Shown here in pieces: positions 11,634 through 22,660 of a stretch of 64,000 nucleotides of DNA; positions within the stretch are counted from its first letter, which is position 1, and every line of letters starts with the position of its first letter. The notes under the pieces are model-generated. The model did not search any database and was not told the origin of the DNA. It was given only the letters and a program-made list of their open reading frames with translations. The position numbers and the translations under genes are program-made. Origin of the DNA: Phallusia mammillata (lineage: Eukaryota; Chordata; Ascidiacea; Phlebobranchia; Ascidiidae); assembly GCA_003260075.1 (NCBI GenBank), contig QLIY01000133.1:6989-70988 (forward strand). The letters run 5' to 3'.

Positions 11634-13050
11634 TCAAACTGAGTTCTCCGCCTCTTGACGATGAAATGGAATCTTCCTTGCAATCATCAAAATCAGCGGT
11701 CCAAGAACTAGGGCCAGAGGAACAGCAAAAGATGCTCCTGAGCCAAATTTGTCCAATAAAGCTCTACTAGTGAAGTTTTGGATCACCCACACCATACCAA
11801 TAGCGGTCATGTTCAGTGCATAAACTTCAGCAATGTGGAGTGGTTAGGTTACTTCCACAACCAGTGTATTTTTAAGGTGTTTTGGGGGACCGAAACGGTC
11901 CCCCAAATTTCTCCAGCGGTTTCCCAAATAAGCAAATATGGCTATTTTTTGGTATTTAAATGAAACACTTGCGGTCTCTTAAAACTACTTAGCGGTCACC
12001 CAAACCAAACCTTAAAAAAACCTGTCCACCACAATCTCTGTAACACTCACCAGGGCCACTCCCAAAAACATTCCCACCAAAAACTAACTGACATAAACCA
12101 TGGTCAAGGATCTAGTTGTAATTCCAACCAAGTCCACAACGTACGAAATGCATAATAGGCTTGTGGAAGCAACTGTCACGGCTTTATAACGCCTAGTTTT
12201 GCTAAGAAAAGGACCTGCAAAGGAACTGCCAATAATGCCCATAATCCAAAAGCCCATGGCCATGCAACCTGCATCAATGTTTATATGTTTCTGTTCGGTA
12301 TATGTATCATGTAGTATTGACGGGGTAGGCCCGAATCTGTTTCCAATGGCAAGGACGCTTTGAACAAGAAGAGCTTTTCAAAAATATTTGTTTTTCAACA
12401 GTTTAATTTGCACAGATTTAAACTTCTCTAACTCTTCCTTAAAGGTATTTTTATCCCGGGATTGTAGTCGCTGAGCTTTTGCTTGAGCAACGCTCGGTGG
12501 GTGCTTGGGTCGTTCATCTACACAAGTTACGATCAACGTAAAAATCAGCCACATGATGGCAGCGAACAACCCAAACACTGCCAACACATGCGTTCGAACA
12601 GTCGAATGACTGTGAGTAATTAAAGCCAAGTGGGTCATAATCACAGCTCATTAAGCTTCTCCCAAAAACCAACAACTCATCATCAAACTAGTAGAAAGGG
12701 GAACTTGGTTGACTAGAAACCAAACAGCCGCACTCGAACATCTCATAGGAAAACACCCAACCGTTGCCAAAACTAACGTTGTCTGACCAAGTATTGCCAC
12801 TTGGTATCCGTTTGGAATATACAGCGCCCCACAAATCAAGGAAAACCCGATGGCAATGCAAAAGGTTGCGGCGGCGATTGCAGGTTTGAGTCCGAACATT
12901 TTAAGTCCAAGAAGCAAAGGTGCACTGCACAACGTCATGATTAGTGCGTGGACAATTGACAAACCAATCAATTTGCCACGGAATCACGTCGAAGTAGTTA
13001 GCCATAACGTTTTTGATTGTGCCAAACGCCGTCAAGTTATACCCTTGAAA
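11634..13050 (-). pseudogene. decayed SLC49/FLVCR-type transporter, inverted copy
   Basis: On the minus strand, fragments align in order with the two intact neighbours. They are NVMANYFDVIPWQIDW (about 13010-12965), the TM2-TM5 block (12971-12651), a loop with RPKHPPSVAQAKAQ (12644-12378), MGFWIMGIIGSSFAG (about 12250), a block ending LGVALVSVTE (about 12040), then VIQNFTSRALLDKFG and IPFHRQEAENSV with a TGA at 11634-11636. Breaks seen: a frameshift after WQIDW, a loss around 12645-12655, in-frame stops after TMVYVS and after VVEVT, and a 163-bp MITE inside the VTE/VEVT segment. The reading frame is irrecoverably interrupted, so I call it a pseudogene. Only one of the two flanking functional genes was needed as template; it resembles copy 1 more than copy 2 (PKHPPS, YRQEAE-type ends). 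Confidence 0.88.
11862..12024. mobile_element. hAT-like MITE inserted in the transporter pseudogene
   Basis: A 163-bp element starting CAGTGTATTTTTAAGG, whose other end read in reverse is CAGGTTTTTTTAAGG. It is flanked by TCCACAAC (11854-11861) and TCCACCAC (12025-12032), an 8-bp target duplication with one mismatch, as hAT elements make. Inside there is a palindrome around GGGGGACCGAAACGGTCCCCC-type sequence near 11883. The pseudogene reading resumes on both sides, so the insertion split a once continuous gene copy. No transposase is present. Confidence 0.72.
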
Positions 13051-13302
13051 AACAGATATAAAGAAGTTAAGAGATGTTAAGAACCACTTTTTGGCGACGA
13101 CTTGATAATGTATTCACATCGTTCCAGGTTTTCGCCGTATCCGATTTCTAATTATTTATTTATTAACGGGTTGGTTTCAACTTGAACAACCATTTAGTCG
13201 TTTTCAACAACTTAAAATAGTTTTAAAGTTAGAGTTTTTACGGTCAGTTTAGGAATTGCATTAACCTAGCCCCTAGGTAGCAGTAACGTCATGCAACAAA
13301 TT

Positions 13303-13625
13303 GGTAGAGCTACTAACACGATATGTTTCAGGAGATCCAAAAGTGCTTAATTTTCGACAGGTGGCGCAAAGAGCACTTTTTTTATTTAAAACGGTATATC
13401 TCAAAAAATGCTAGCGGTTAGGGCTATTAGGGTCGGGTTTAGGTATTAGCATTTGAAGTTCAATAAAACTAGCAAAAAAATAGTTACTAATGCAACATTT
13501 TCAAAAACTTGCATCCCAAGCCAACCCTCTAAAGCCGCTAAATAAATAATTCAGCTCTTTACGCCACCTATCGAAAATTAAGCACTTTTGAATCTCCTGG
13601 AACATATCGTGTCAGTAGCTCTACC
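13303..13625. mobile_element. Mutator-like MITE with long terminal inverted repeats
   Basis: A 323-bp element whose first 72 bases (GGTAGAGCTACTAACACG...) are repeated inverted at the other end with about five mismatches. It is flanked by perfect 9-bp direct repeats CAACAAATT at 13294-13302 and 13626-13634. Long TIRs with 9-bp target duplications are typical of Mutator-like elements. No coding capacity. The middle (GCGGTTAGGGCTATTAGGG) resembles the core of the foldback element at 31820-32239, suggesting a shared family. Confidence 0.82.
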
Positions 13626-13634
13626 CAACAAATT

Positions 13635-14121
13635 TTCCAACCAATCGACACAAGGATAATTAATAAGACAAACGCGTAACAATTTGTTCTTTATATACCA
13701 ACATAACGGTCCTCTTCTAATTCTTAAATAACTTTCTACAGGTCTGTACATGCTCCTATGTCTAAGTTATTGATATAGAAGCAAATATGCTTTTGTGTGG
13801 GTTCATGAATGCATCCTGTGTTGCACATTTTTACCAGGAAAATTCACCAAAGACGAATGAAAGGTTAAATGGCAAAATCTAAACATTTTCTCTCCAAGGT
13901 GATTTGTTTTTTTGTGACTTTTCAACAATCAAAGAAGATAAGGTTGATTTCCAGTTGTGGAATTGATTAATTGAATCAAGTCAAAGTTCCCCTAATAATG
14001 ACATCTAAGTTTCTTTGTTTCGGTTTGGTAGCGATTGGTAATTTACAAGTCAAACGGTTGTGATTCTCTTTGCTCAGTAACAAAAAAGCACCAAGAGTCA
14101 TACAAAGGCCTGACCTTCAGG
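13635..14121. other. spacer between two MITEs, no gene seen
   Basis: AT-rich sequence between the Mutator-like and hAT-like elements. No exon, RNA gene or repeat was recognised. Confidence 0.6.
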
Positions 14122-14129
14122 TTCTAAAC

Positions 14130-14548
14130 CAGTGGTTCCCAAACTTTTTCATATTTTTTTCAAAACGGTCCCTTTGCCATTTTTTCGAGGGCTCGCGGTC
14201 CTTAAACCTAAATGTATATTACATAAAAACGAAAGTTGATTGCATGATTTTAGCTAGTTATGCAAAATTGCGCATAACAATCATCCAAAGACAGCATGTG
14301 ACATCACAAACAGGACAAAAACATTACGATTGTGCGCGAACAATTGCATTTTTGATAGTTGTCATTCAATAAAGGCCATTGTTTAGCAATGGAGACAGTC
14401 GATTCTCAATTCTACTTTGATTTAAACTTATTTAGTGGCACAAACTGACGCCAAATAAGATTATAGAATTACTTCAACCGCTTCGCGGTCCCCCAAAATT
14501 GCCTCACGGACCCCTAAAGGACCGCGGACCCCAGTTTGGGAACCGCTG
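14130..14548. mobile_element. hAT-like MITE
   Basis: A 419-bp element beginning CAGTGGTTCCCAAAC and ending GTTTGGGAACCGCTG, which is the inverted terminal repeat. Perfect 8-bp direct repeats TTCTAAAC flank it at 14122-14129 and 14549-14556. CAGNGGTTCNCAAAC ends with 8-bp duplications are a hAT hallmark. There is no transposase ORF; the interior is AT-rich, with CGGTCC blocks next to both ends. Confidence 0.85.
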
Positions 14549-14556
14549 TTCTAAAC

Positions 14557-15728
14557 GAAGAAAAATTTACATTTTAAGTTTTATCTTCAAATACGGTCAA
14601 GATTCAAACAAACCTCAACGAATGTGCTTTTTTACTGGAAACTGCAACTTTATTAAAACGAAAGAAGCAGACGACGGGTGAATATGCAAAGATAACAAGA
14701 CAAATTTCTTTCAGCAGTCTGCTTTTCGCTGTGACACGATTCGACAAAATACGGGAAACCAATGTGTCAACATACGACGTTTAGACAGTTTCATTAATAA
14801 AGAAATCTCCCTTTTTCCGGAGACAAGAAAATTTCTAACTAAATACATTTGCATATGCATGAGTATGCATACATATGCATAAACATGAGATCATTTTTTT
14901 CTTTTAAATTTGAAATAGCAACACTGCCTTTGTAAGAATTGTTGTGCAATTTAACTTGGTAAAAAAATGATTTTATTATTTATGGATGTCATGTTCACTG
15001 CAAGATTGTTCAAACTATGCTGCGATTGTTTTATGCGACTTTATTTAAAATGAAGTGAAATAATAAGATATAAATGAAATCAAGTCAAGAGAATTCCAAT
15101 TTTGAAGGTGATTTGTAAAGATTAGGCAAATAGTTTCATTGCGCTAACCTAACTGAAACAACTATAATCTGTTGACAGATTCACAGTTGCCGTTTGACTG
15201 ACAGCATGTTTGCGTATTATTCCTCATGCAGAAAGAACCGGGAAGTAGTTTCATTTCCTTGTCAGATTTACAAAGATAAATAATTACTTTGGTAAAAAAG
15301 GAAAGCTACCAGAAATGCGACTTTAACTAACTCAAAGTCGCTTTTTTGCTTTAAAGTTTTTCAAACCGTCTTGCTTCGTGGTACGTCCTTTCAAAAAAGC
15401 AATGCGATTTTAGCAAACAAATGCGTATTTAGATTTTTTAATAGTTTAAAAATTAGACCGATTCGTATGATTCGCTTATATTACTTGGCAAAGAAACAGA
15501 TTTAGTGGCAAGATGCATCTACAATAAACAAGGATAATGTTTCAAACAGCTAAAAACAGCGCAAATACGCATTTAGTTCAAAATAGATCAGAGTTCAGGG
15601 TTTGAAATATCTCTTTTTCACTCCAGGTAGAGAGTAATATTTTTTTTTTCATTTAAGGGTTGAGTGTTAAATAGGTTTAGTGGAAGAGTCCTAACATCAA
15701 AGTTAATCTGTATATTTTTAAAAGGCGT
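14557..15728. other. intergenic, upstream of transporter copy 2
   Basis: AT-rich. Near 14850-14890 there is a cluster of overlapping ATGCAT/CATATG palindromes. No gene seen. The promoter of the next transporter should lie in the right part. Confidence 0.55.
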
Positions 15729-15744
15729 TGTTTTTTTTACACAG
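15729..15744 (+). promoter_or_regulatory. probable 3' splice site (cis or spliced-leader) before transporter copy 2
   Basis: A run of T followed by ACACAG is a strong acceptor-like sequence 45 bases before the ATG at 15790. A second one (T-rich then TTTAAG) lies at about 15641-15659. Tunicates trans-splice many mRNAs, so either a 5' UTR intron or a spliced-leader site is possible. It supports starting the protein at 15790. Confidence 0.4.
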
Positions 15745-15789
15745 CTTCATAGTGTCACATCAAAGTTTTGCTGTATGTTAGTTGGAGCA

Positions 15790-17217
15790 ATGGATACAGG
15801 AAAACCCACGTTAAAGGAAACTGTCTGCAAAGTTGGCACGACCAAACCCCAAGAAGCAATCGGCGAAATAAAATCGTACAAACTACGTTTCTTGATCGTG
15901 GTTCTTACCTTTATGACGATATTTTTTCGTGGATTTAACCAGGGCTGCTTCGGGTCCATCAACAACGTTCTGACGGGTTTTTTTCATGTTGAACCATGGC
16001 AAATAGACTGGTTTACCATTATTCAATCGGTTGTATTCATGCTTGCTACCTTGCCGTTGTCGTTCCTGGTGACCAGATGCGGGTATAAGTCCACGTGTCT
16101 ACTTATGATTGGTGTACTGATGGTGGGTGTCATGACAATCACGGTGGCATTTTTCCTGCCTCACGGCTACCCTTTGGTACTTTTTGGACAAGCAATTGCA
16201 GGTTGCAACAATTTGCTGTCTTTGTCGATTGAAACAACAACCGCTGCCGTTTGGTTTCCAACTAACGAAATTCCTACTGCTATCGCCTTCATGACAGCAG
16301 CACGGGCTCTTGGCGATGCAGCAGGTTCGGTGACGACCCCTCACTTAGTTAGTGTTGCGGACACAAGAAGTCAAGTGCAATTCAAGCTTGGGCTCCTGTT
16401 TGCCACGATATCCGTCATTTTAACCACAGTTTTCGCAATGGCTGTATATTTTTTTGAAGACAGACCACCACTGCCGCCCAGCCTCGCACAAGCTAAAGCC
16501 CAAAAAAGTCAAGAAGCCGAACGAATAAAGAACGTTTCTCTTAGCGACGGACTTAAAAGTTTCAAAGTACTTCTTGTGAAACTGTTCTGCGATCGCTATT
16601 TTTTGGTGGTTTGGGCTGTTTTTGGAATCGTCAACCCTGTTTTAAGGAACAACACAATTCTCCTGGCTTCTGTATTACACAGTGAGTTTGCCGCCAAAAA
16701 TGGTTTGAATTCTTCAGCCGGACTGGTGCTTATGGTATCATGGCTTTGTTATGCCATTGGGTGCTTTAGTTCAGCGCCGATCTTAACAAGAATCAAGCGA
16801 GCTAAAGCCTTGGTGATTGTAACGGTATCTTTGGAGAGCCTCTCCTGCATGCTGTGCCTTATTGGGGTCAAAATGTCATCTATAGTCATAGTATATGTCG
16901 GGGTTGTGTTTATCGGTTTATTTCTCGGTGCTACTTCAGTTGGACTATACGAGCTGCTGGTTGAGGTTACCTATCCGGAACCAACATTGCAAGTTACAAT
17001 GCTAAACATGATTGGCCTTGGATTCATGCGAATGACCTACCCGATCATCGGTCGGGTTTTGTTGACCACTTCTGGCGCTGTGGCGTCTGTGGCATTCCCA
17101 TTTGCAATGACCTCTTTGGCTGTGATATTGCTGGCCTTCAATAAGTTACCTTTTCACAGATCAGAGGCAGAAAAAATGGAGAACCAGAAACTGCTACCTA
17201 CGAAGAGAGGGGCATGA
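15790..17217 (+). CDS. SLC49/FLVCR-type major facilitator transporter, copy 2
   Basis: A single-exon ORF for a 12-TM MFS transporter. The open frame extends upstream to an ATG at 15664 (517 aa), but I prefer the ATG at 15790 (475 aa). It matches the 470-aa length and N-terminus of copy 1, has a purine at -3 and G at +4, and follows an acceptor-like site. Family segments match copy 1: GFFHVEPWQIDWF, AAVWFPTNEIPTAIAF, ALGDAAGSVTTPHLVS, loop RPPLPPSLAQAKAQ, VGLYELLVEVTYPEPT and the end LPFHRSEAEKMEN. The sequence has clearly diverged from copy 1, so the duplication is old. The role by family is plasma- or organelle-membrane transport of a small molecule (haem, choline or similar); the substrate is unknown. 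A polyadenylation signal follows at 17659. Confidence 0.9.
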   Translation: MDTGKPTLKETVCKVGTTKPQEAIGEIKSYKLRFLIVVLTFMTIFFRGFNQGCFGSINNVLTGFFHVEPWQIDWFTIIQSVVFMLATLPLSFLVTRCGYKSTCLLMIGVLMVGVMTITVAFFLPHGYPLVLFGQAIAGCNNLLSLSIETTTAAVWFPTNEIPTAIAFMTAARALGDAAGSVTTPHLVSVADTRSQVQFKLGLLFATISVILTTVFAMAVYFFEDRPPLPPSLAQAKAQKSQEAERIKNVSLSDGLKSFKVLLVKLFCDRYFLVVWAVFGIVNPVLRNNTILLASVLHSEFAAKNGLNSSAGLVLMVSWLCYAIGCFSSAPILTRIKRAKALVIVTVSLESLSCMLCLIGVKMSSIVIVYVGVVFIGLFLGATSVGLYELLVEVTYPEPTLQVTMLNMIGLGFMRMTYPIIGRVLLTTSGAVASVAFPFAMTSLAVILLAFNKLPFHRSEAEKMENQKLLPTKRGA

Positions 17218-18242
17218 CAACCCTGTTGCAGCTCTGTAACTGTAGTTTATGCTCGATTATTACGCCAGGAATTTTGTTAAAGAGTTTTTACGTTGTGTCA
17301 TAGTCAGTTACGAACTGTTCATTTATGTACTTTATGTTAAAATGTAGATTACAATATGCTGTATACTGTTTTGTTTTTTGTAACAAGGTTTTTTAGTGCC
17401 AAGTAAATTCGTTGCAATAGTAAAGATGCTTTTTACTTTTACACAGAACTGTCAAATGTTTACAAATGTTTTTAGCGACTTGTCAATTTTGTAAGTGTGT
17501 TTTTGTACAATTTTGTGCGTGCTTTTCTCATCCAGAACACCTTGTGGTCGTTTATGTAATAACATTCTACTACTTTGTTATTCCGTGGTGTAGCCTACTC
17601 CTATGTGACGACAACAACTTTGGCCTGACTTGGGATCAACACAATCCAAGTTCAAATTAATAAACGTCTATTCGAAGTAAAAGATTCATTTTTTTAAGTT
17701 AGGCCCGCGGTCTAATAGAACACATGCACATAGGTATATGTCATCAACTAGTAGCCTAAATATTCAGATAGTGTATGCTTTGTCAATCAAATATGCAATC
17801 TACCCGACTCTAAACTATGAAAATGCATCTATGCAATGTTTATAAAATCTAGGCCTTACAAGAAACACTTCTTTGACAAAGTGCCTAACAAACAATTTCA
17901 CACACGTGAATACAAGTTATAACGTTTGTTAGGCGAAGACTTAAGATTGAAAACAAAAGTTTTTATCCACACTAGCTCACATAAAAGTGGAGAGTATAAA
18001 TCATAGCTTTATTTCCATTCATAAGTGTATGTTGCATAGGATCCGGCTTGCTGAACCCTACTGTTAAGAGACAAGAAGGAAAAATTAAACCATCAATCAT
18101 GCTGAAATCCTTGCGCCGGCTGTTAGAACGACAGCTGTTAGATTAGTGAAAATCTAAAAGAATGCAAATATACCGTAACTGTCTGACACAGTTAGCCAAG
18201 TTTAGCACTTGTCATTGACTTTCTTTCCAAAGCGTTCATTTG
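17218..18242. other. 3' UTR of transporter copy 2 and intergenic
   Basis: The first about 460 bases probably form the 3' UTR, up to the AATAAA at 17659. The rest is AT-rich with no gene seen. Confidence 0.5.
17659..17664 (+). terminator. polyadenylation signal AATAAA
   Basis: A canonical hexamer 442 bases behind the stop codon of transporter copy 2, on the same strand, in AT-rich sequence. Confidence 0.5.
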
Positions 18243-18254
18243 CGTCCGCGGACC

Positions 18255-18294
<40 letters not shown>

Positions 18295-18304
18295 AACCAC
18301 TGGT
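18243..18304. mobile_element. end fragment of a hAT-like MITE around a gap
   Basis: GTCCGCGGACCGG, then 36 C (18257-18292), then GGAACCACTG. This mirrors the right end of the element at 14130-14548 (GGACCGCGGACC ... GGGAACCGCTG). The C run is read as a gap placeholder, so part of the element is missing. The other end and a target duplication were not found. Confidence 0.45.
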
Positions 18305-18461
18305 CTAACCTACAGAAACAATTGCGCGCAAAAAATATGCCGCAAATATATGTTTTGTTTTCTTTACTTCAAACACTAAATATTCAGATTAAAGGGCCTG
18401 GATCTACTCTTAAAAAGTATTTAATGAAAAACAAAGCTATGATGAAAAAAATATCAAAAGG

Positions 18462-18533
18462 TGGAGATGCCGGGGATCGAACCCGGGGCCTCACACATGC
18501 AAAGCGTGCGCTCTACCACTGAGCTACATCCCC
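18462..18533 (-). tRNA. tRNA-Ala (anticodon TGC)
   Basis: On the minus strand, 72 nt starting GGGGATGTAGCTCAGTGG and ending CATCTCCA. Acceptor stem GGGGATG/CATCTCC has one G-U pair. The anticodon loop CTTTGCA carries TGC (Ala), and the T-arm contains GGTTCGATCC, the internal B box; the A box is TAGCTCAGTGGT. CCA is not encoded, as expected in eukaryotes. It lies 3 bp from the tRNA-Ser gene. Confidence 0.96.
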
Positions 18534-18536
18534 AAG

Positions 18537-18618
18537 CGACGAGGATGGGATTCGAACCCACGCGTGCAGAGCACAATGGATTAGCAGTCCATCGCCTTAA
18601 CCACTCGGCCACCTCGTC
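18537..18618 (-). tRNA. tRNA-Ser (anticodon GCT)
   Basis: On the minus strand, 82 nt starting GACGAGGTGGCCGAGTGG and ending CCTCGTCG. The anticodon loop CTGCTAA gives GCT (Ser, AGY codons). A long variable arm, as in class II tRNAs, and the GGTTCGAATCC B box are present. It lies 3 bp upstream of tRNA-Ala on the same strand, so the two may share a transcript or a transcription unit. Confidence 0.96.
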
Positions 18619-21600
18619 GTCATGCAAAACGGGACGGAAAAGTGGTTATGTTTCACAAGCCCTTAACCGTTCGCTTGTTATGATTGGAAGTTTGTGTTAA
18701 TGTCGAGTTTAGGCTTGATTATCTTGATGTCCTTTGATATACATGCATGTAAAATGAATCAATCAAAATTATGCCATGGACTAATTAATTGACAAAGATG
18801 CATTGTATCGTAATCATCAGATATCACACAAAAAACTTAAGCATTCAATTGAGAAGTTACTTTTTTTGATTTGCCACAAAACCGAAACGCATTTTGAAAA
18901 AGCATCCCCAAAACTGAGGACAGTAAGCTATTGGATGACAGTTTTGCTCACTGAAAATCATTATGTATGTTGTGCAGTTGTCTTAAGCACGTGTGTGGCA
19001 ACCCGCGGGCCAAATGCGACCCTTTGTAGCCTATAAAGGTTGTACGGCCCGCGGAAACGTTTAAGGTGTAAATGAAGTGTAGTGGTAGCGAGCGATTCAG
19101 TTGTTTTTTGTTCCTGAATAAATCAACGCACTCTTTTTTCAAGACTTTGCGAACTTACCTGACTGTTGCTAAACTATAGATACAAACGTGTTTAATACGC
19201 CACAATATAGGCAACTTTTGTTGCATTAAGGTCTGATCCGCGATCTGAACATGTTAACTTGTATTTAGCCCATCGCAGTTTATGGTTACACGGCTCTGCT
19301 CGAGGACGTAGTTGGACTATTCGCCTTAGTCCACAACTACGAGAAATTTGCATGTGCTATATGCACAAGTTTAAAATGAGCTTGAAAACAAAATATCTTA
19401 CTTAATGGGGCTAATCTGTGTTGCTAAATATTGCTAGCGAATTTGTTGCTACAATTATTAATTTAACACTTAACATGGCATTGTTTTTTGAAACCTGTGA
19501 AAACACTTGGCAATGAAATAAAAAGAAAGGCTGTGTTTAGGATTAAAGGGCTTAATGTATCACTATTATTCAAACATAAATGACAATATTGTTCCATAAA
19601 TATGTTTATTTTAGTTTGTGCACGACACGGTGTAAAAACTTTCTGATACAGACCAACTTTTACGCCCCATGCAATGCTGCCTTATTATATTGAAGTCTTG
19701 CTTTAATGCCATGGCAGTGTGTGCACACACTGACTACATTGTAGCAGCCTTGCACATTGCTGTTTAGGAAACCGTTGAAAGAGGATTAAGTTACATTGCG
19801 ACAGCGTCGTCTATTAAAGCGACACGACCAACGCTACAGTCCCTTAATATTGGCGTGTACCCAACTATAGTTAAAGGTAGAGCGTAGCAGAAGCAGCTGT
19901 GTTGCTCAAAGGCTATGTGATGGGGCCGCGTTAAGAATGACGTTGTACGTGTTGGCATCGATTTTACCCGATGGTGACTGTCAAGCGGTTTCTCTAATCT
20001 ATGTTTGTTTGACAGCAGTGAATGCGTCCAAGATTGATGTAAAAACGCGGGAACCCTAAATGAGGGGCGGAATAACAAATTGAAAAGGGTAAGAAACGCA
20101 CTTCGGGGAAAAAGCCTTTGGGACTTGTATGTCTTACTAAAGGTCAAAGCGAAACGAAAAACATGTGTAATACGTACACAACAAGCTGATTTCATCGGGA
20201 TGATTTTTCACTTGAGGAAAAAGATCTAAATCTCGACAAACGTCTAGAGTAGTCTGTTTGACGGTATTTGAACCAGTATTTCAGCCAATTCCAGCACCGA
20301 ATTGTTTAGTGAAGTGGTACATTTTGTCCGTCTTATTATTAGTGATTATATTCTGTACAGACAGCTAATTTTTAGTCAAGGACATTTTTAACAGGATGTG
20401 ATATACAAGAAAACGTTTTAGATACACAAGAATACACAAGAAAACATTTTACGTTTTAGACTAAGTTACTGTAGAATGTTTTAGTTGTTTCATAACAACT
20501 GCAGTAGCATACGTATAAAACACGGAAACTCAGATGTAATATTTCAGGAGCTTGCCGTAAAACATATTTTTGCTTTGCTAATGTATAACGCATGACATCT
20601 TTGACATCTAATGTCATGTATTTACCAATAATTAGGTTTGTAATAGGCGGTCAGATATACGTTATGTTTTTGACAGATGACATAAATTTTCTAAAGTCAG
20701 TTTTGGTAAAACTCAAACTTCATGCCTTATAACAGGACCACAAACGAACCGCAAAATCGGTCAAGCCCGAGACAGTTCAATCGATTTGTCGTTAATTTGG
20801 ACGAGGCTGCAACATTATCCGGTTAATGAATTTTAGTTTTTGGGCCTTTTGCTGATTATGAGATAGCTTTACCCTTCGTCGGGCGTTCTATAAGAAGGTT
20901 ATGGTGCCGCTAACTTAAGGCTCTGCATCAAATACGTCAAGAGCAGCTTAACTTTGTTTAGACGGCGATGAAAATACTCTACATCAAAATATTGTCACGT
21001 ATGTTTCTGCTGTTTTTTTGCGTTAATGATTCGATTTTTGATAAATCTTCTAGTTTGTTTAACCTCTACCGCTTAAACATTGGCCGTGTTTAGAGTTATG
21101 GTCTTAGATAAAGATCTTGTCAGAATCGTTGATGTTTGAGCTAACAGTATTATCAAGAACTAAAAAATCTGCCTTTTTGAATATAGGCATCTTTTAGCCC
21201 CGGGTTAAGGTTTCTGCCCTACCAGAATTACAATCTGCCATCATCGTATTAGTTGAACTATAGTTGAACGATGTCTATTAAGTTTGATTTAATTTCGACT
21301 CCATCTGTTCGGTGTCGAAAGAGTCAATTGTATTTGATATTGTAATGAAATTTGTTATAATTCGCTGTCACATATAAGTGTGACATGTGGAAAAGAGATA
21401 CACAACTGTATCGCAAAAAAGGTTTGAAGTACTTCCAGAAATTGAACATTAAAAAGTTAGGTTTCTTACTGGCAAAACGGGTTTTGCTTTAAGGGAAAGT
21501 GATTTAGATGAAAAGATACTTAACAAATGGAGAACCTGTGGTGGGTTTTGAGATGTTTTCAATGTATCGTGTTCGTAACAATATGCGCACCAAGGCGGTG

Positions 21601-22463
21601 CGTGTTGTTACAAAGCAATTAGTGCAAAAATAAAACATATTAGGTTTTGCTGCGTAAAGTTGGGTTGTATTGGTAAACAAAAACGCCCACAAAAAATCGT
21701 TCAAAATTCCAGTTCCTGATGAGATAATTAAAGGACTAAATAACACACCTTATAGAAAAGATGAGCTTAAATTTGACGGCAAATCCTACGTTTGCCAAAA
21801 TGCACTAAATGACGTAATTCTTAGAATCAATAAGCTGACAAGTTTGCATCTTTTGTTGCGGCCACATGCAATTATCTATAGAATATGTTTTTATGTGTAA
21901 TGAAAGGTGAAACTTCTTGTTAGTCGACACAACATCTGTCCATATTGATGGTTGCACAAAAGCAAACCGTATAGCTGATGTTTTCTTGCCTGTAAAAACT
22001 TTATTAACGGTTAAATTTTAATGACTGGCGGTTGTCCAATTGGTTATGGCATTCGTTTTGCTGTGGCAGATACCGTAAAAACGATTAATCGGACGTGTAC
22101 TCAAGCAAAAGACACTCAATATATCCCTAATCAGTTAATTATTAATGTCAATCAACAGGCGTAGTGACACATTAAATTACGGGATATTATGGGTCGATTT
22201 AAGCACAGTTTACTTTCAAACGGTAACTAAAATGTCAAGTTTTCCTACATGCCTTTAATGCAATATTGCGGTCTATGGGTTGTCGTTAAATAAACCATAG
22301 TATCATAAAATGATCACATGTGCTTCCAAACCCAACAGGTGTAGAACTTTTGTTGAAAGAGCAACAGGTGTAAGGAAAACCGCAAACAAGGGAACTTAAC
22401 CTGAAAATAGTTGCAGTTCTAATGCCAGAATTCGATGCGTAACATTTAGCCACTTCTGTCAGA

Positions 22464-22660
22464 GTTGTAAGTCGACCCGGACTTTTGGCGTCGGGAATCG
22501 AGCTTAATTCAGAATACAAAACAAGCTTCATTCGGGCCTGAGTTGACACAATTCCACCAACTTTGAGGCTTAAATTAGCTTTTATTTTAGAATCGGGTTC
22601 GGTCATGTTTTAGGATACTTTCGGGTTTGGGCTTTCCTTTAAAGTTTAAAGCATACTTCC
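22464..22660. repeat. dispersed GACCCG/GGGTTCGG repeat, copy
   Basis: Contains GTCGACCCGGAC, TTCGGGCCTGA and ATCGGGTTCGG blocks in otherwise AT-rich DNA. Similar blocks recur near 23870, 24480, 31670, 36829 and 37060. Confidence 0.45.

Noticed and set aside
15664-15789. Upstream ATG giving a 517-aa transporter
   Set aside because: The extra 42 residues have no counterpart in the paralogue and contain a strong acceptor-like site. The ATG at 15790 fits better, though the longer form is not excluded.
18322-18700. Plus-strand ORFs
   Set aside because: They are translations of the two minus-strand tRNA genes and flanks.
19791-20195. 134-codon minus-strand ORF as a gene
   Set aside because: No motif, no splice context, unremarkable composition. 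An ORF of this size can occur by chance in this length of sequence.
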